This document shows, one piece after another, positions 9,818-18,119 of a DNA stretch of 64,000 nucleotides (within the stretch, counting starts at the first letter, position 1; each line of letters starts with the position of its first letter). The DNA is taken from positions 2,170,001-2,234,000 of the forward strand of contig NZ_CP064786.1 in the NCBI RefSeq assembly GCF_017094485.1. Direction: 5' to 3'. The notes below the pieces were generated by a model. The model saw only the letters and a list, made by a program, of their open reading frames with translations, did no database searches and had not been told where the DNA came from. Source of the stretch: Natranaeroarchaeum sulfidigenes (lineage in GTDB: Archaea > Halobacteriota > Halobacteria > Halobacteriales > Natronoarchaeaceae). The position numbers were made by a program, and so were the translations under genes.

Positions 9818-10184
9818 AGCTATTGTTGACGTGGAGCGGCCAAAATAATGTCGGCAGTCCACCACCGGTTCGCAACGGAGAGGGTGGTATCTCGGGTGTA
9901 TCCACCCCCGAGAAGAGACAGGTAATCGAAGACGCGAGCAACTCCCCCGGTAATAGCACCGTGTCGAGACGATCGTCGTGCCGGCCACGACGCTGACATC
10001 CTCTCTTGACTGCACAGTAGTTACTCATACCCGACGGTCGTTCAGTCTGACAGACTCCCACGAGCTTGGCGAAACACGGGACGAACTCGGGTTCTCGCTC
10101 GCCCAATGAGCAATTCGATCGCTTGGGTGAGTCACCACACGCGTACGAGAGTTTTTCACTTCGCGCTTGCAAACAACCTGATAG
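9818..10184. other. Intergenic stretch between divergent genes, no gene seen
   Basis: These 367 bases separate the lipoate ligase-like gene and the halocyanin gene. The frames across it lack the codon bias of their neighbours. A 13-bp palindrome AGTCTG-A-CAGACT lies at 10044-10056. Nothing else is recognised. Confidence 0.5.
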
Positions 10185-10676
10185 ATGACCCTGTGTACTC
10201 GTCGGGCGGTTCTTGCGATTGTGTCGGTGGGCGGTATAGCCGGGTTGTCGGGGTGTTCGGGCGACGAGGACGCCGAAACCGGAGAGCAGGAAAACGCCGA
10301 CGGTGAAAAGGAAGAGTCCACGGACGACGATGTGGACGACACTCGCGGGGACGGAGAACCGACCGAGTTAGATATCCCGGAGCCGGTCGACTGGACGGAC
10401 GAGTCACAGGCTACAATCGAGGTCGGGCCGGGCGGGGAGACGGTGTTCGAACCCGATGCGGTCCGGGTCGAGACCGGGACGACGCTCCGATGGATCTGGC
10501 TGGACGAGGGGCACACGGTCAGTCCCACACACCTGCCGGATGGGGGCAAATTCGAGGGGCATGAGAAGGTCGAGGAGGCTGGGTTCGAGATCGAGTTCCT
10601 CCCCGAGACGCCGGGTGAGTACCGGTACGTCTGCGAGGAACACGAGGAGATGGTCGGCTACCTCGTGGTCGAGTAG
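10185..10676 (+). CDS. Halocyanin-like blue copper lipoprotein
   Basis: The 163-residue protein has a Tat-type lipoprotein signal (CTRRAVLAIVSVGG, lipobox LSGC with Cys24), an acidic linker, and one cupredoxin domain. The type 1 copper ligands are visible: His110 (GHTV), Cys150, His153 and Met156 in YVCEEHEEMVG. The C-x2-H-x2-M loop is shorter than the C-x2-H-x4-M of plastocyanin and most halocyanins, and resembles the amicyanin spacing. It would carry electrons at the outer face of the membrane. The gene ends 2 bp from a convergent protease gene. Confidence 0.9.
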   Translation: MTLCTRRAVLAIVSVGGIAGLSGCSGDEDAETGEQENADGEKEESTDDDVDDTRGDGEPTELDIPEPVDWTDESQATIEVGPGGETVFEPDAVRVETGTTLRWIWLDEGHTVSPTHLPDGGKFEGHEKVEEAGFEIEFLPETPGEYRYVCEEHEEMVGYLVVE

Positions 10677-10677
10677 T

Positions 10678-11727
10678 TCAGTACTTTTCGAGGACGCGCT
10701 CGATCCGTTCTTCCGTCGAGGGATGCGTCCCGTAGAGTCGACGTCGGACGAACCGTCTGAGCCGGTCGAACCGTCCACGTTCCTCCCACGGTGGGGGCAA
10801 AATCGAGAGCGCGGCGGCGGAGTCGCTCTCCCTGAGATCGGCCGCCGGGCGGATATCCAGCTCGCGGTCCAGCGATTCGAGAGCGCTCGCGAGCGCGGCC
10901 GGATCGCCAGTGATCGCCACCGCGCCGTCGTCGGCTGCCCGCTCGCGACAGCGCGCAACGACGGCGACACACCACTTGCAGACCGCGAGCGCGACGAGTC
11001 CGGCGACGATCAGGACGTGGACACCGAGCTGTGCAACGATGCGCCCAGCCATCGCCGTCGCCACCGAGAGGCCGGTCATGAGTGCGGTGTCCCGGTGCTT
11101 GACGTGGGAGAGTTCGTGAGCGATGACCGCGTCGAGTTCGTCACCCTCGACCGCGTCCAGCAATCCGGTCGAGAACACGACCGTCGAGTCAGCGGTCCGA
11201 TAGCCGACGGTAACCGCGGTCGGCGTCCAACTGCGTGTTATCTCGACATCGGGCGGCGGAACGTCCGCCTGCTGGGCGAGGCGGGCAACCCGGTGTTCAA
11301 GTTCGGTGACGTCGATCACTTTCCCCGATGCGATCTCGATGGTCTCTCCGAGATCGCGCACCGTGGTCGTCTCGATGTCCCGGATCGCCGCGGTGGCTTC
11401 GAGATCGTCGACGAACGAGCGGGCGTGATCCGACACTCTCCGGCGGAGTCGGACGAGCAGGTACAGGCCGACGAGCGCGTAGCCGCCGAGGACGAGCGCG
11501 GTTGCGACGTCGATGACCGTTTCTGACGTGCCGACCGCACCGAGAACCCCCTCCACGAGGGAGAGTCCCCACGTGCCGAACGTCCAGGCGAAGAGCCCGA
11601 CGAACAGGGTGGCGACCAGCGCACCGGCGAGCAACACGGGGAGGAGCACCAGAGCGAACAGCCCGCAGGCGGCGGCCATGCGGAGCCAGAGACTGAGGTG
11701 GACGCGATCGAGCATGGAGGGTCGCAT
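10678..11727 (-). CDS. M48 family (HtpX-like) membrane zinc protease
   Basis: About 349 residues from ATG 11727 (MRPSMLDRVHL; a second ATG at 11715 is possible). Two hydrophobic spans lie near the N-terminus (residues about 17-50 and 70-95). The zinc motif VIAHELSHVKHRD is in the middle and another hydrophobic pair (ATAMAGRIVAQLGVHVLIVAG) comes after it. HExxH with membrane spans on both sides is the HtpX/Ste24 pattern for quality control of membrane proteins. Confidence 0.88.
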   Translation of the reverse strand: MRPSMLDRVHLSLWLRMAAACGLFALVLLPVLLAGALVATLFVGLFAWTFGTWGLSLVEGVLGAVGTSETVIDVATALVLGGYALVGLYLLVRLRRRVSDHARSFVDDLEATAAIRDIETTTVRDLGETIEIASGKVIDVTELEHRVARLAQQADVPPPDVEITRSWTPTAVTVGYRTADSTVVFSTGLLDAVEGDELDAVIAHELSHVKHRDTALMTGLSVATAMAGRIVAQLGVHVLIVAGLVALAVCKWCVAVVARCRERAADDGAVAITGDPAALASALESLDRELDIRPAADLRESDSAAALSILPPPWEERGRFDRLRRFVRRRLYGTHPSTEERIERVLEKY

Positions 11728-11752
11728 GTACGAAGTGATGTGTCGTTGAGAC

Positions 11753-13057
11753 TTAATCGGTTCGATGACTCGCTTCACTCAATCGAGTGATCGCCCCCGA
11801 GAGGACGTCGACGCCGATAGGCAAACTCGCCTCGTCGACGTCGAACGTCGCGGTGTGGTGGCCGCCGGGATGGTCGGTGCCGATCCCGACGTAACAGGCC
11901 TTGCCGCCGCGGTCCTGTACTGCCGTCATCAGATAGGTTGCATCCTCACTCCCGCCGAGGGCATCGTACTCCAGTATCGAGTCGACAGCCTCGACGCCCG
12001 TCGCGACCTCGGCGACGATGTCTGCGATCTCGGCGTCACTCTCCGCGCTCGGCGCGCTTGCACCTTCCTCGATGTGGCCCTCACAGCCGTGCATCGTGGC
12101 GGCCCCCTCGACAACGTCGTAGGCACGGTCGAGCATGTAATCGCGCAGGGCGGTCGTGTCCCCACGGACTTCGCCCTCGATCCGGGCCTGCTCGGCAACG
12201 ATGTTCGAGGCGGTGCCGCCCTCGATGACACCCGCATTCACTCGGGTGCCGCCCTCCTCGTGTCGCGGGATGGCATAGAGGTTCTGGACGGCGGCGGCAA
12301 GTGCCTGATTCGCGTTCTTGCCGATCTGGGGCTGTGCGCCCGCATGCGCTGATTCGCCCTCGAACTCGATTTCGAGCTGGGTGACCGCCAGGAACTCGCC
12401 GATTCCGGCGACGATCTCGCCGGTGGGATGGTTCAGCCCGATGTGGGCCGCAAGTAGGTAGTCGACGTCCTCGATGTGACGGCTCTTTGCCATCGCCGCG
12501 CCGCCGCCGATCACCTCCTCGGCTGGCTGGAAGAACAGTTTGAACGTTCCCGCAAAGTCGCTGTCAGCGATCGCTTCGAGAACGCCGACCCCGATGGTCG
12601 CGTGGGCATCGTGGCCGCAGGCGTGCATCGCGCCCGTCTCCGAACGGAAGCCCTCCGCCGCCGGATGGTGTTCGGGGTCCTCTGATTCGGGACGCGGCAG
12701 GCCGTCGATGTCGACGCGCAGCCCGATCGTTGGCCCCTCTCCGCGGTCGAGCACTGCGACCGCGCCGGTGTAGCCACCACGCATTGGCTCGATAACTGCG
12801 GGGTCGCTGCCCTCCCGCTCCGCGAGCAGTGTTCTGGCGCGCTCGAACCACTCGTCGATCTCTGCGTCCGGCGGGACTGCCAGTCGGTCCTCGCCCGAGA
12901 GGGCGTCCTCGCCGACGTGCAGTTCGTCGACGCCGATCCGCTCGACTTCCTCGATGATCCGTGCAGTCGTGTAGAACTCTCGCCACGCGGGTTCAGGCTG
13001 CCTGTGCAGGTCACGTCGAAGCGAGACGAGGTGCTCGTCTCGGCTGGTCTGACTCAT
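11753..13057 (-). CDS. M20 family amidohydrolase
   Basis: From ATG 13057 (MSQTSRDEHLVSLRRDLH) the protein has 434 residues. Family residues are clear: LRVDIDGL, the metal motif HACGHDAHAT, the catalytic pair QPAEE, and HIGLNHPTG. The C-terminal GTDHPGGHHTATFDVDE is typical of the AbgA/AbgB-like group within M20 (aminoacyl or p-aminobenzoyl-glutamate hydrolases and relatives). The substrate is not certain. A dimerisation domain with a SAHAG motif lies at about residues 220-330. Confidence 0.82.
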   Translation of the reverse strand: MSQTSRDEHLVSLRRDLHRQPEPAWREFYTTARIIEEVERIGVDELHVGEDALSGEDRLAVPPDAEIDEWFERARTLLAEREGSDPAVIEPMRGGYTGAVAVLDRGEGPTIGLRVDIDGLPRPESEDPEHHPAAEGFRSETGAMHACGHDAHATIGVGVLEAIADSDFAGTFKLFFQPAEEVIGGGAAMAKSRHIEDVDYLLAAHIGLNHPTGEIVAGIGEFLAVTQLEIEFEGESAHAGAQPQIGKNANQALAAAVQNLYAIPRHEEGGTRVNAGVIEGGTASNIVAEQARIEGEVRGDTTALRDYMLDRAYDVVEGAATMHGCEGHIEEGASAPSAESDAEIADIVAEVATGVEAVDSILEYDALGGSEDATYLMTAVQDRGGKACYVGIGTDHPGGHHTATFDVDEASLPIGVDVLSGAITRLSEASHRTD

Positions 13058-13109
13058 GCCCGTGCCTTGGGGAGCGATCACTTAACTACTACCGGCGAAA
13101 GAAACGAGT

Positions 13110-13439
13110 CTACGAACCGGAGCCGACCTGACTGATCTGCTCGACCTCGACTTCGACGTGCAACGAACTGGGGTACTCCTTGCCCGCGATCTGTCGGGCG
13201 ATCTCGTCGTGGCCGACGATCTCGATCTTGCGAGTGTAGACCGTGTAGTCCCACGAGGAGAACTCCGCACCGCCGGTCGTCCGCTTGTGCTGGGGAACGC
13301 GGAGCCGTTCGGGGGATTTCGAGTGAGGACCGTTCATTTCGACGCCTTTTCGCTCGGTCGTCGAGCGGATATCCTCGACGACGCTGTCGAGGACCGCCCG
13401 ATCGCCGCTTTGCAGGGTAAGTTTGGTGACGAAGGTCAT
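13110..13439 (-). CDS. Ribosomal protein S10-like protein
   Basis: The 109-residue product from ATG 13439 (MTFVTKLTLQSGDRAVLD) has the S10 fold pattern: a first strand, a helix with SVVEDIRSTTERKGVE, the loop NGPHSKSPERLRVPQHK, and a final VEVEVEQI strand. The canonical rps10 of haloarchaea lies elsewhere near elongation factor genes, so this is best called an S10-like paralogue of unknown role. It follows the amidohydrolase gene on the same strand at 52 bp distance. Confidence 0.75.
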   Translation of the reverse strand: MTFVTKLTLQSGDRAVLDSVVEDIRSTTERKGVEMNGPHSKSPERLRVPQHKRTTGGAEFSSWDYTVYTRKIEIVGHDEIARQIAGKEYPSSLHVEVEVEQISQVGSGS

Positions 13440-13607
13440 GGCTGGGGGTTGGCTTGTGTATGCTCGCTCCGGGGGTAAAAACCCCACTCTATCGATTTTG
13501 CGTGTGTCAGAGTCTTACTAGGGGACTCGGGGGGCGCCGGTGTCGGAACAACGCGATCGGTCGCTCGTCCGATATTCTCTTAACGGGTGCCCGTTTACCT
13601 AACGACA

Positions 13608-14042
13608 ATGACGGTCGAAGCGACGAGCGCGGGCGCGATCCTCTTTCGGGATACGCGGGGCCGCCGGGAGTATCTGCTCCTCAAAAGCCGACCCGGGGAC
13701 TGGGAGTTCCCCAAGGGCGGCGTTGAGGGGACCGAAGAGCTCCAGCAAACGGCTATCCGTGAGGTCGAAGAGGAAGCAGGTATTGCCGATTTTAGACTAC
13801 TCGATGGCTTTCGCGAGGACTACGACTACGTCTTCGAGGCCGACGGGAACACCATCCACAAGACGGTCCATCTGTTTATCGCCAAGTCGTTCGAGGCCAG
13901 TGCCGAGCTGTCTCACGAACATCGTGACCTGCAGTGGCGCGATTACGAACAGGCGATCAACACGATCACGCAGGATGGTCCCCGGGAGATCCTCGAACAG
14001 GCCCACGAGTTCCTGAACGAACGGGAAGAAGACGAGGAGTAA
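13608..14042 (+). CDS. NUDIX hydrolase, diadenosine tetraphosphatase type
   Basis: ATG 13608 gives 144 residues. The Nudix box (GGVEGTEELQQTAIREVEEEAG) spans about residues 38-59 and fits Gx5Ex7REUxEExGU. FPKGG just before the box and a C-terminal acidic helix resemble Ap4A pyrophosphatases that cleave dinucleoside polyphosphates. A short dyad AACGGG-TG-CCCGTT lies at 13582-13595, right before the start, and may be a hairpin or operator. Confidence 0.85.
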   Translation: MTVEATSAGAILFRDTRGRREYLLLKSRPGDWEFPKGGVEGTEELQQTAIREVEEEAGIADFRLLDGFREDYDYVFEADGNTIHKTVHLFIAKSFEASAELSHEHRDLQWRDYEQAINTITQDGPREILEQAHEFLNEREEDEE

Positions 14043-14105
14043 CACCCGCGCTGGGAAGGGCAGCCCACACACTGGGACGCGCGTCCCGTAGCGACGTCTC
14101 CACCC

Positions 14106-14522
14106 TCAGTTTTTCTCACTGGGCTCGAAGTCGAGACACGCCGAGTTGATGCAGTAACGCTGGCCTGTTGGTTCCGGCCCATCATCGAAGAGATGGCCGA
14201 GATGTCCCTCACAGCGCGCACAAACCACTTCCGTCCGCGTCATCCCGAGGCTTCTGTCGACCCGCGTCTCGACGTTGTCCTCGTCGACGATGTCGTAGAA
14301 GCTGGGCCAGCCACTGCCGGAGTCGTATTTGGTATCGGAGTCGAACAGCGTCAGGCCACAGCCCGCACAGGCGAACTCGCCGTCCTCTTTGACATCGAGC
14401 AGATCGCCACTGAACCGGGGCTCGGTCCCCGCTTCGCGAAGCATCTTATATTCCTCATCAGTCAGGCGCTCACGCCACTCCGCTTCAGTTTTCGGCAGGT
14501 TGTCGACGTGCTGGTCGCTCAT
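14106..14522 (-). CDS. msrB: Peptide-methionine (R)-S-oxide reductase
   Basis: The 138-residue protein from ATG 14522 matches MsrB throughout. It has CAGC and CARC zinc-binding pairs, SGSGWPSFYD, the helix RTEVVCARCEGHLGHLFDDGP, and the catalytic RYCINSACLDF with the nucleophilic Cys. It repairs oxidised methionines in proteins. The Cys in NSACL where many homologues have Ser is a minor variation. The upstream gene on the same strand (PAPS reductase-like) ends 82 bp away, so co-transcription is possible. Confidence 0.93.
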   Translation of the reverse strand: MSDQHVDNLPKTEAEWRERLTDEEYKMLREAGTEPRFSGDLLDVKEDGEFACAGCGLTLFDSDTKYDSGSGWPSFYDIVDEDNVETRVDRSLGMTRTEVVCARCEGHLGHLFDDGPEPTGQRYCINSACLDFEPSEKN

Positions 14523-14603
14523 ACCTACTGCGTGGGTCCCGGCATCAAAAGGGCTGTCGGCGCACCGGGAAAGCAATGGCTCGATGCGGTCACCTGCAAC
14601 GGC

Positions 14604-15578
14604 TTACATATAACCCAGATCGCGCAGACGAGCCATCAGATCTTCTTTGTCCTGGGCCCGCCCGGCGCGCTCGGTCGTATCTTCCAGATCCTGTAGCCAC
14701 GCGGGGTCCTCGGTTGTCTTTTCCGTGCTGATCTCGCTCCCGAGCGACCGGAACCCGGCAAAGTACTTCGGTGAGATCGGGACGTCTTCGATCCCAACGC
14801 CCTCCGGAAGGTCGTCCGCGCTCTCCGGGACGAAGCCCTCGTCCGGGAACGCCTCGACGGTGTCCGGAACGACGTAGTGCCAGAAGGTATCCCAGACCGC
14901 GCGCTCCTCGAACTGGAGGATGGGCTGGATGCGGTCGTGGGGCGGGTAAATTTCCGGATCGTGCCGCGGGCTGAAGAACGTCTCGTCGGCACGGGCTTCC
15001 TGCTCGTCCCAGCGCACGCCGGAGATGACGCCGTCGATGTCGTAGTCTTCGAGCGCGTCGTTTAGCGCGACGGTTTTGAGCAAGTGGTTGCCGACGTAGG
15101 TGTCCAGCAGGAACGGGAACGTGTCCTCCTCGTACTCCAGGATCTCCCGGACGTGGTGCTGGTTGTGCTCGGAGAGCTCACTGATTGGAATGTCGTCGCC
15201 CGGTTCGAGGCCGTGTTCCTCCACGTAGGTACCCACGTCCTCGTTGCGCGCGTAGATCACGTCGAGATCCCACTCGTTGGCCCAGCGGTCGACGAAGTCG
15301 TGGAGCTCGTCGAAGTGCTGGAAATGATCGATGAAGACCGCGGGCGGAACCTCGAGGTCGTAGCGCTCGGCGACCTCTTTGATGAAATACAGGGTGAGCG
15401 TCGAGTCCTTTCCGCCAGTCCACATGACGGCGGGGTTCTCGTACTCTTCGAGGCCGCGTCGGGTAACCTCTACTGCCTTCTCGATTTTCGCCTGTACGGT
15501 GCTGTACTCCTCGAACGTCTGGTCCGCACCGTCTTCGTAGTCGACGTCGGCGTAGTCGGGAACCTCGTTCTGACTCAT
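14604..15578 (-). CDS. PAPS reductase-family protein (PP-loop)
   Basis: The 324-residue protein has an N-terminal helical region, a PP-loop MWTGGKDSTL at about residues 51-60, FIDHFQHFDEL, and a later ISGVRWDEQEAR segment typical of CysD/CysH-like adenylyl-binding folds. It ends with an extension found in archaeal members. No ATP sulfurylase or sulfite reductase gene is nearby, so the role in sulfur assimilation is not shown. RNA or cofactor modification is an alternative. The start at 15578 lies 2 bp from a 20-bp palindrome. Confidence 0.8.
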   Translation of the reverse strand: MSQNEVPDYADVDYEDGADQTFEEYSTVQAKIEKAVEVTRRGLEEYENPAVMWTGGKDSTLTLYFIKEVAERYDLEVPPAVFIDHFQHFDELHDFVDRWANEWDLDVIYARNEDVGTYVEEHGLEPGDDIPISELSEHNQHHVREILEYEEDTFPFLLDTYVGNHLLKTVALNDALEDYDIDGVISGVRWDEQEARADETFFSPRHDPEIYPPHDRIQPILQFEERAVWDTFWHYVVPDTVEAFPDEGFVPESADDLPEGVGIEDVPISPKYFAGFRSLGSEISTEKTTEDPAWLQDLEDTTERAGRAQDKEDLMARLRDLGYM

Positions 15579-15580
15579 CG

Positions 15581-15600
15581 TGTAATTAGATATAATTACA
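15581..15600. promoter_or_regulatory. 20-bp palindrome before PAPS reductase-like gene
   Basis: TGTAATTA-GATA-TAATTACA is a perfect inverted repeat with 8-bp arms, 2 bp from the start codon of the gene at 14604-15578. It is AT-rich in a GC-rich genome. Its position suggests an operator that blocks transcription or translation start. This is inference from symmetry and place only. Confidence 0.55.
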
Positions 15601-15654
15601 GCAGGTAAAATACTCGGGGGGTACGGCAGCGTTCGCCGCCGTCACTGACGCTGT

Positions 15655-15987
15655 TCAGTGGATCTGCTCCAGGCAGTCGTGACAGTACGTTGCTGTCGAC
15701 TGGTTCGGTGCGCCACAGTGCTGACATCGTGGTGCCGAAGCGTCCATCAGCCGCTCCAGGTTCGGTTCCACGTCGCTGTCTATGACGGTATCCTTCGAGA
15801 GGATTCTGAGTAAGTCATCAGTGTCGTCGACACGAAGGTGCTCTGCATCGGTAATCTTGTTTATCAACTCGTCGTCCCGGAGGAGTTCGAGTCCCCTAAT
15901 CAGACCGAGAAACAGCAGTGTCGGCCCTACGATGACGACCGCGGTAACGGCAAGCCGCCACAGGAGCGTGAGCGTCGACGGCTCCAT
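15655..15987 (-). CDS. Membrane protein with C-terminal zinc ribbon
   Basis: The 110-residue product has one N-terminal membrane segment (about residues 8-30, LLWRLAVTAVVIVGPTLLFLG), a short acidic middle, and a C-terminal zinc ribbon CQHCGAP-x8-CHDC. This topology puts the ribbon in the cytoplasm or against the membrane. The function is unknown; haloarchaea carry many such small ribbon proteins. Confidence 0.8.
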   Translation of the reverse strand: MEPSTLTLLWRLAVTAVVIVGPTLLFLGLIRGLELLRDDELINKITDAEHLRVDDTDDLLRILSKDTVIDSDVEPNLERLMDASAPRCQHCGAPNQSTATYCHDCLEQIH

Positions 15988-16050
15988 GGAGGTCTCTAGC
16001 GAGACTACGAAAATAGGTCTATGCTAGAGTTGGTGACAGCATCGGCAGTA

Positions 16051-16617
16051 TCATCTGTCTACCTCAGCGAACTCGTCGTTCAGCCCCCACTCGGTTGCCT
16101 GTCGTTTGGCGTCCTCGCGAGCCTGCCGTTTGATCGCTTCAATTCGCTCCTCGTCGGACAGAAAGGAGACAACGGCATCTTCATTCGTACTCACATCAGC
16201 GACATCGTCGGGAAGCAGCCCGTGTTCGCGTGCACGGGACCGCGTCCGGTCCGCCAGATTGGGGGCCCCGGCGACCCGCTCGGCCGGTTCTCCAGGTCGG
16301 ACTCGAAGCTCGTCCGCGTCGTGTATTCGCTCGATTTCCTCGTCTGACAGCTCGAACACATCGACCTTGTAGGGGCCAGGAACGGCCAGATCAGCGAGTC
16401 CGTCGGCGCCACCACGGTCCGTCCCCGTATGGTACACGAGGACCGGGACGCCGTTCCGAACGGTCATGACACCCCGACCCTGGTCGTCGAGCAACAGTGT
16501 GTCCTGAGGCTCGAATACGAGATAGCCGGTCAACGAGTCGTCAAGGACGGAAGAAAATGCGGTCGCTGGGTTCGACACGACCCGCGAGCGTAGCAACCGA
16601 CCGCGTGGAACCTTCAT
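16051..16617 (-). CDS. Hypothetical protein co-transcribed with MinD-like ATPase
   Basis: I start at ATG 16617, which overlaps the stop of the upstream MinD-like gene as ATGA, giving 188 residues. The protein starts with basic KVPRGRLLRSRVV, then a beta-rich part (LTGYLVFEPQDTLLLDDQGRGVMTVRNGVPVLVYH). It ends in charged helices including SFLSDEERIEAIKRQAREDAKRQA. I do not recognise the family. The overlap implies function with the ATPase, for example as its cargo or adaptor. Confidence 0.8.
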   Translation of the reverse strand: MKVPRGRLLRSRVVSNPATAFSSVLDDSLTGYLVFEPQDTLLLDDQGRGVMTVRNGVPVLVYHTGTDRGGADGLADLAVPGPYKVDVFELSDEEIERIHDADELRVRPGEPAERVAGAPNLADRTRSRAREHGLLPDDVADVSTNEDAVVSFLSDEERIEAIKRQAREDAKRQATEWGLNDEFAEVDR

Positions 16618-17387
16618 GGTCTGTCGGGGACGACCGCGCTTTTGAAACGCTCCGCGACAGCCGCTGAATCGCCGGATTCGATCGTCAACTCCGAAGCAGC
16701 CTCGGTAAACGCGACGGCTGCGGGTGAGCTGGGTGCGTACGAGAGTAGCGGTTTCCCCGCAGCTCTCGCCTGATGCGGTGCGGAACACTCCGGCACAGTG
16801 CCGAGTACCGGTCCATCGAAGTAGCGTTCGGTCCGGTCAACGACGGTGTCCATGCGTGATTCCTCGCGTACCTTGTTGAAGAGGACGCCTCCCGTGCCTG
16901 TTCCGTACGAACTCGCGTACTCCTGGACTTTCAGCCCGTCGCTCAGCGCCGGAATGGTCGGAGCCAGCACGGGGAGCACCCGGTCGGCGAGGACGATCGG
17001 CAGCACGGCGCTTTTCGAACCAAGTGCGGCTGGCGAATCGAGCAGGAGAACGTCCGTGTTCTCGGCAAGGATTGCGACAACCTCGCGTAGTCGCTCCGGT
17101 TCGGCCGACTCGAAATCCGCCAGACTCGTCCCGCAGGGCACGACCGAAAGTCCGTGGCGATCGTAAACCGCTTTCTCGACCGGCACGTCTCGCTCGGCCA
17201 TCAGCAGGTCGTGCAGGGTGGTTTCAACGTCTTCGAGACCGGCGTGAAAGAGCAGGTTCGCCATCCCGGTATCCGCGTCGACGATGGTCACGTCGTGCTC
17301 CTCAGCCAGCGCCATGCCGAGCGCGAGCGTCGCTGTCGTCTTGCCCGTCCCACCCTTCCCGCTCGCGACGGCGAACGCCTCGACCAT
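16614..17387 (-). CDS. MinD/ParA-like P-loop ATPase
   Basis: 257 residues with the deviant Walker A SGKGGTGKTT at residues 9-18, Walker B-like DADTGMANL, LLLDSPAALG, and an NKVRE loop for the base. It belongs to the MinD/ParA positioning ATPases, which cycle between membrane, DNA or polymer. Haloarchaea have several, and which paralogue this is cannot be told. Its stop overlaps the next gene, so the two form an operon. A TATA-like AAAATATTA lies in the divergent region near 17413-17421. Confidence 0.85.
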   Translation of the reverse strand: MVEAFAVASGKGGTGKTTATLALGMALAEEHDVTIVDADTGMANLLFHAGLEDVETTLHDLLMAERDVPVEKAVYDRHGLSVVPCGTSLADFESAEPERLREVVAILAENTDVLLLDSPAALGSKSAVLPIVLADRVLPVLAPTIPALSDGLKVQEYASSYGTGTGGVLFNKVREESRMDTVVDRTERYFDGPVLGTVPECSAPHQARAAGKPLLSYAPSSPAAVAFTEAASELTIESGDSAAVAERFKSAVVPDRP

Positions 17388-17494
17388 GCGGAACTCGTTG
17401 CGCCCCTCTGGTAAAAATATTATTCATTCGATTGAGAAATATAGGTCGTCAAGGGACCGTCGCGTTCAAGTTCATTTGCAGTAATACACCGGTA

Positions 17495-18118
17495 ATGGCA
17501 GTATCGTTCGACCTCTTCGGAACGCTCGTGTCGGTCGATCGGCCGGACTCCCCAGCCGACGCTGTCGCCACAGAGCTGGCGAGCCGCGGCGTCGACGTGC
17601 CAGCGGAGTTTGTAGCTGATTACCGGGAGATCCAGATCGATGCTCCCGAGGGCGCGGAAGTTCCGCTTCCCGCACACGTCGCCGCCGCGCTCCGAAGCCG
17701 TGGCGTATCACCCACGGACAACGTCGTTCGGCGGGCAGTCGTCGCGGCGTTCGATCCGGCAGTCGAGACGCGTCCCGGAGCTGTCGACGCGGTCGCGGCC
17801 GCGGCCGAGCACGGCGCCGTCGGCGTCCTCTCGAACTGTAGCGTGCCCGAACTCGTCCCGAGAGCGTTGCTTCGGTCCGATATCGATCGGTCGGCGTTCG
17901 ATGTTATCGTATCGAGCGCCGGCTGTGGCTGGCGCAAACCAGATCCCCGTGCGTTCGAGTCGTTCGCCTCCAGGCTGGGTGTTGACGTCGGCTCGGTGAT
18001 CCACGTCGGAGATGATCCGGATACTGATGCTGGCATCGAGGCGGTCGGTGGGACCGCCATTCTGCTCGACGAGCACTCGCTCGCCGACGTCCCTGCGCTG
18101 CTCGACGAGGTGGCGTAG
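17495..18118 (+). CDS. HAD-family phosphatase of the cobalamin operon
   Basis: I start at ATG 17495 (MAVSFDLFGTLVSVDRPDS); longer upstream frames are not coding. The 207-residue protein has HAD motif I (SFDLFGTLV, with Asp6 nucleophile), motif II LSNCS, motif III Lys in RKPDPRAFE, and motif IV HVGDDPDTD. Being the first gene of a run with cbiB, cobS and cobY, it is a candidate for the alpha-ribazole-phosphate or cobalamin-phosphate phosphatase step. That is a context-based inference. Confidence 0.85.
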   Translation: MAVSFDLFGTLVSVDRPDSPADAVATELASRGVDVPAEFVADYREIQIDAPEGAEVPLPAHVAAALRSRGVSPTDNVVRRAVVAAFDPAVETRPGAVDAVAAAAEHGAVGVLSNCSVPELVPRALLRSDIDRSAFDVIVSSAGCGWRKPDPRAFESFASRLGVDVGSVIHVGDDPDTDAGIEAVGGTAILLDEHSLADVPALLDEVA

Positions 18119-18119
18119 C

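Noticed and set aside
17388-17494. Cobalamin riboswitch before the cobalamin operon
   Set aside because: The gap is too short, and no B12-box-like sequence is seen; the same holds before btuF and cbiE.
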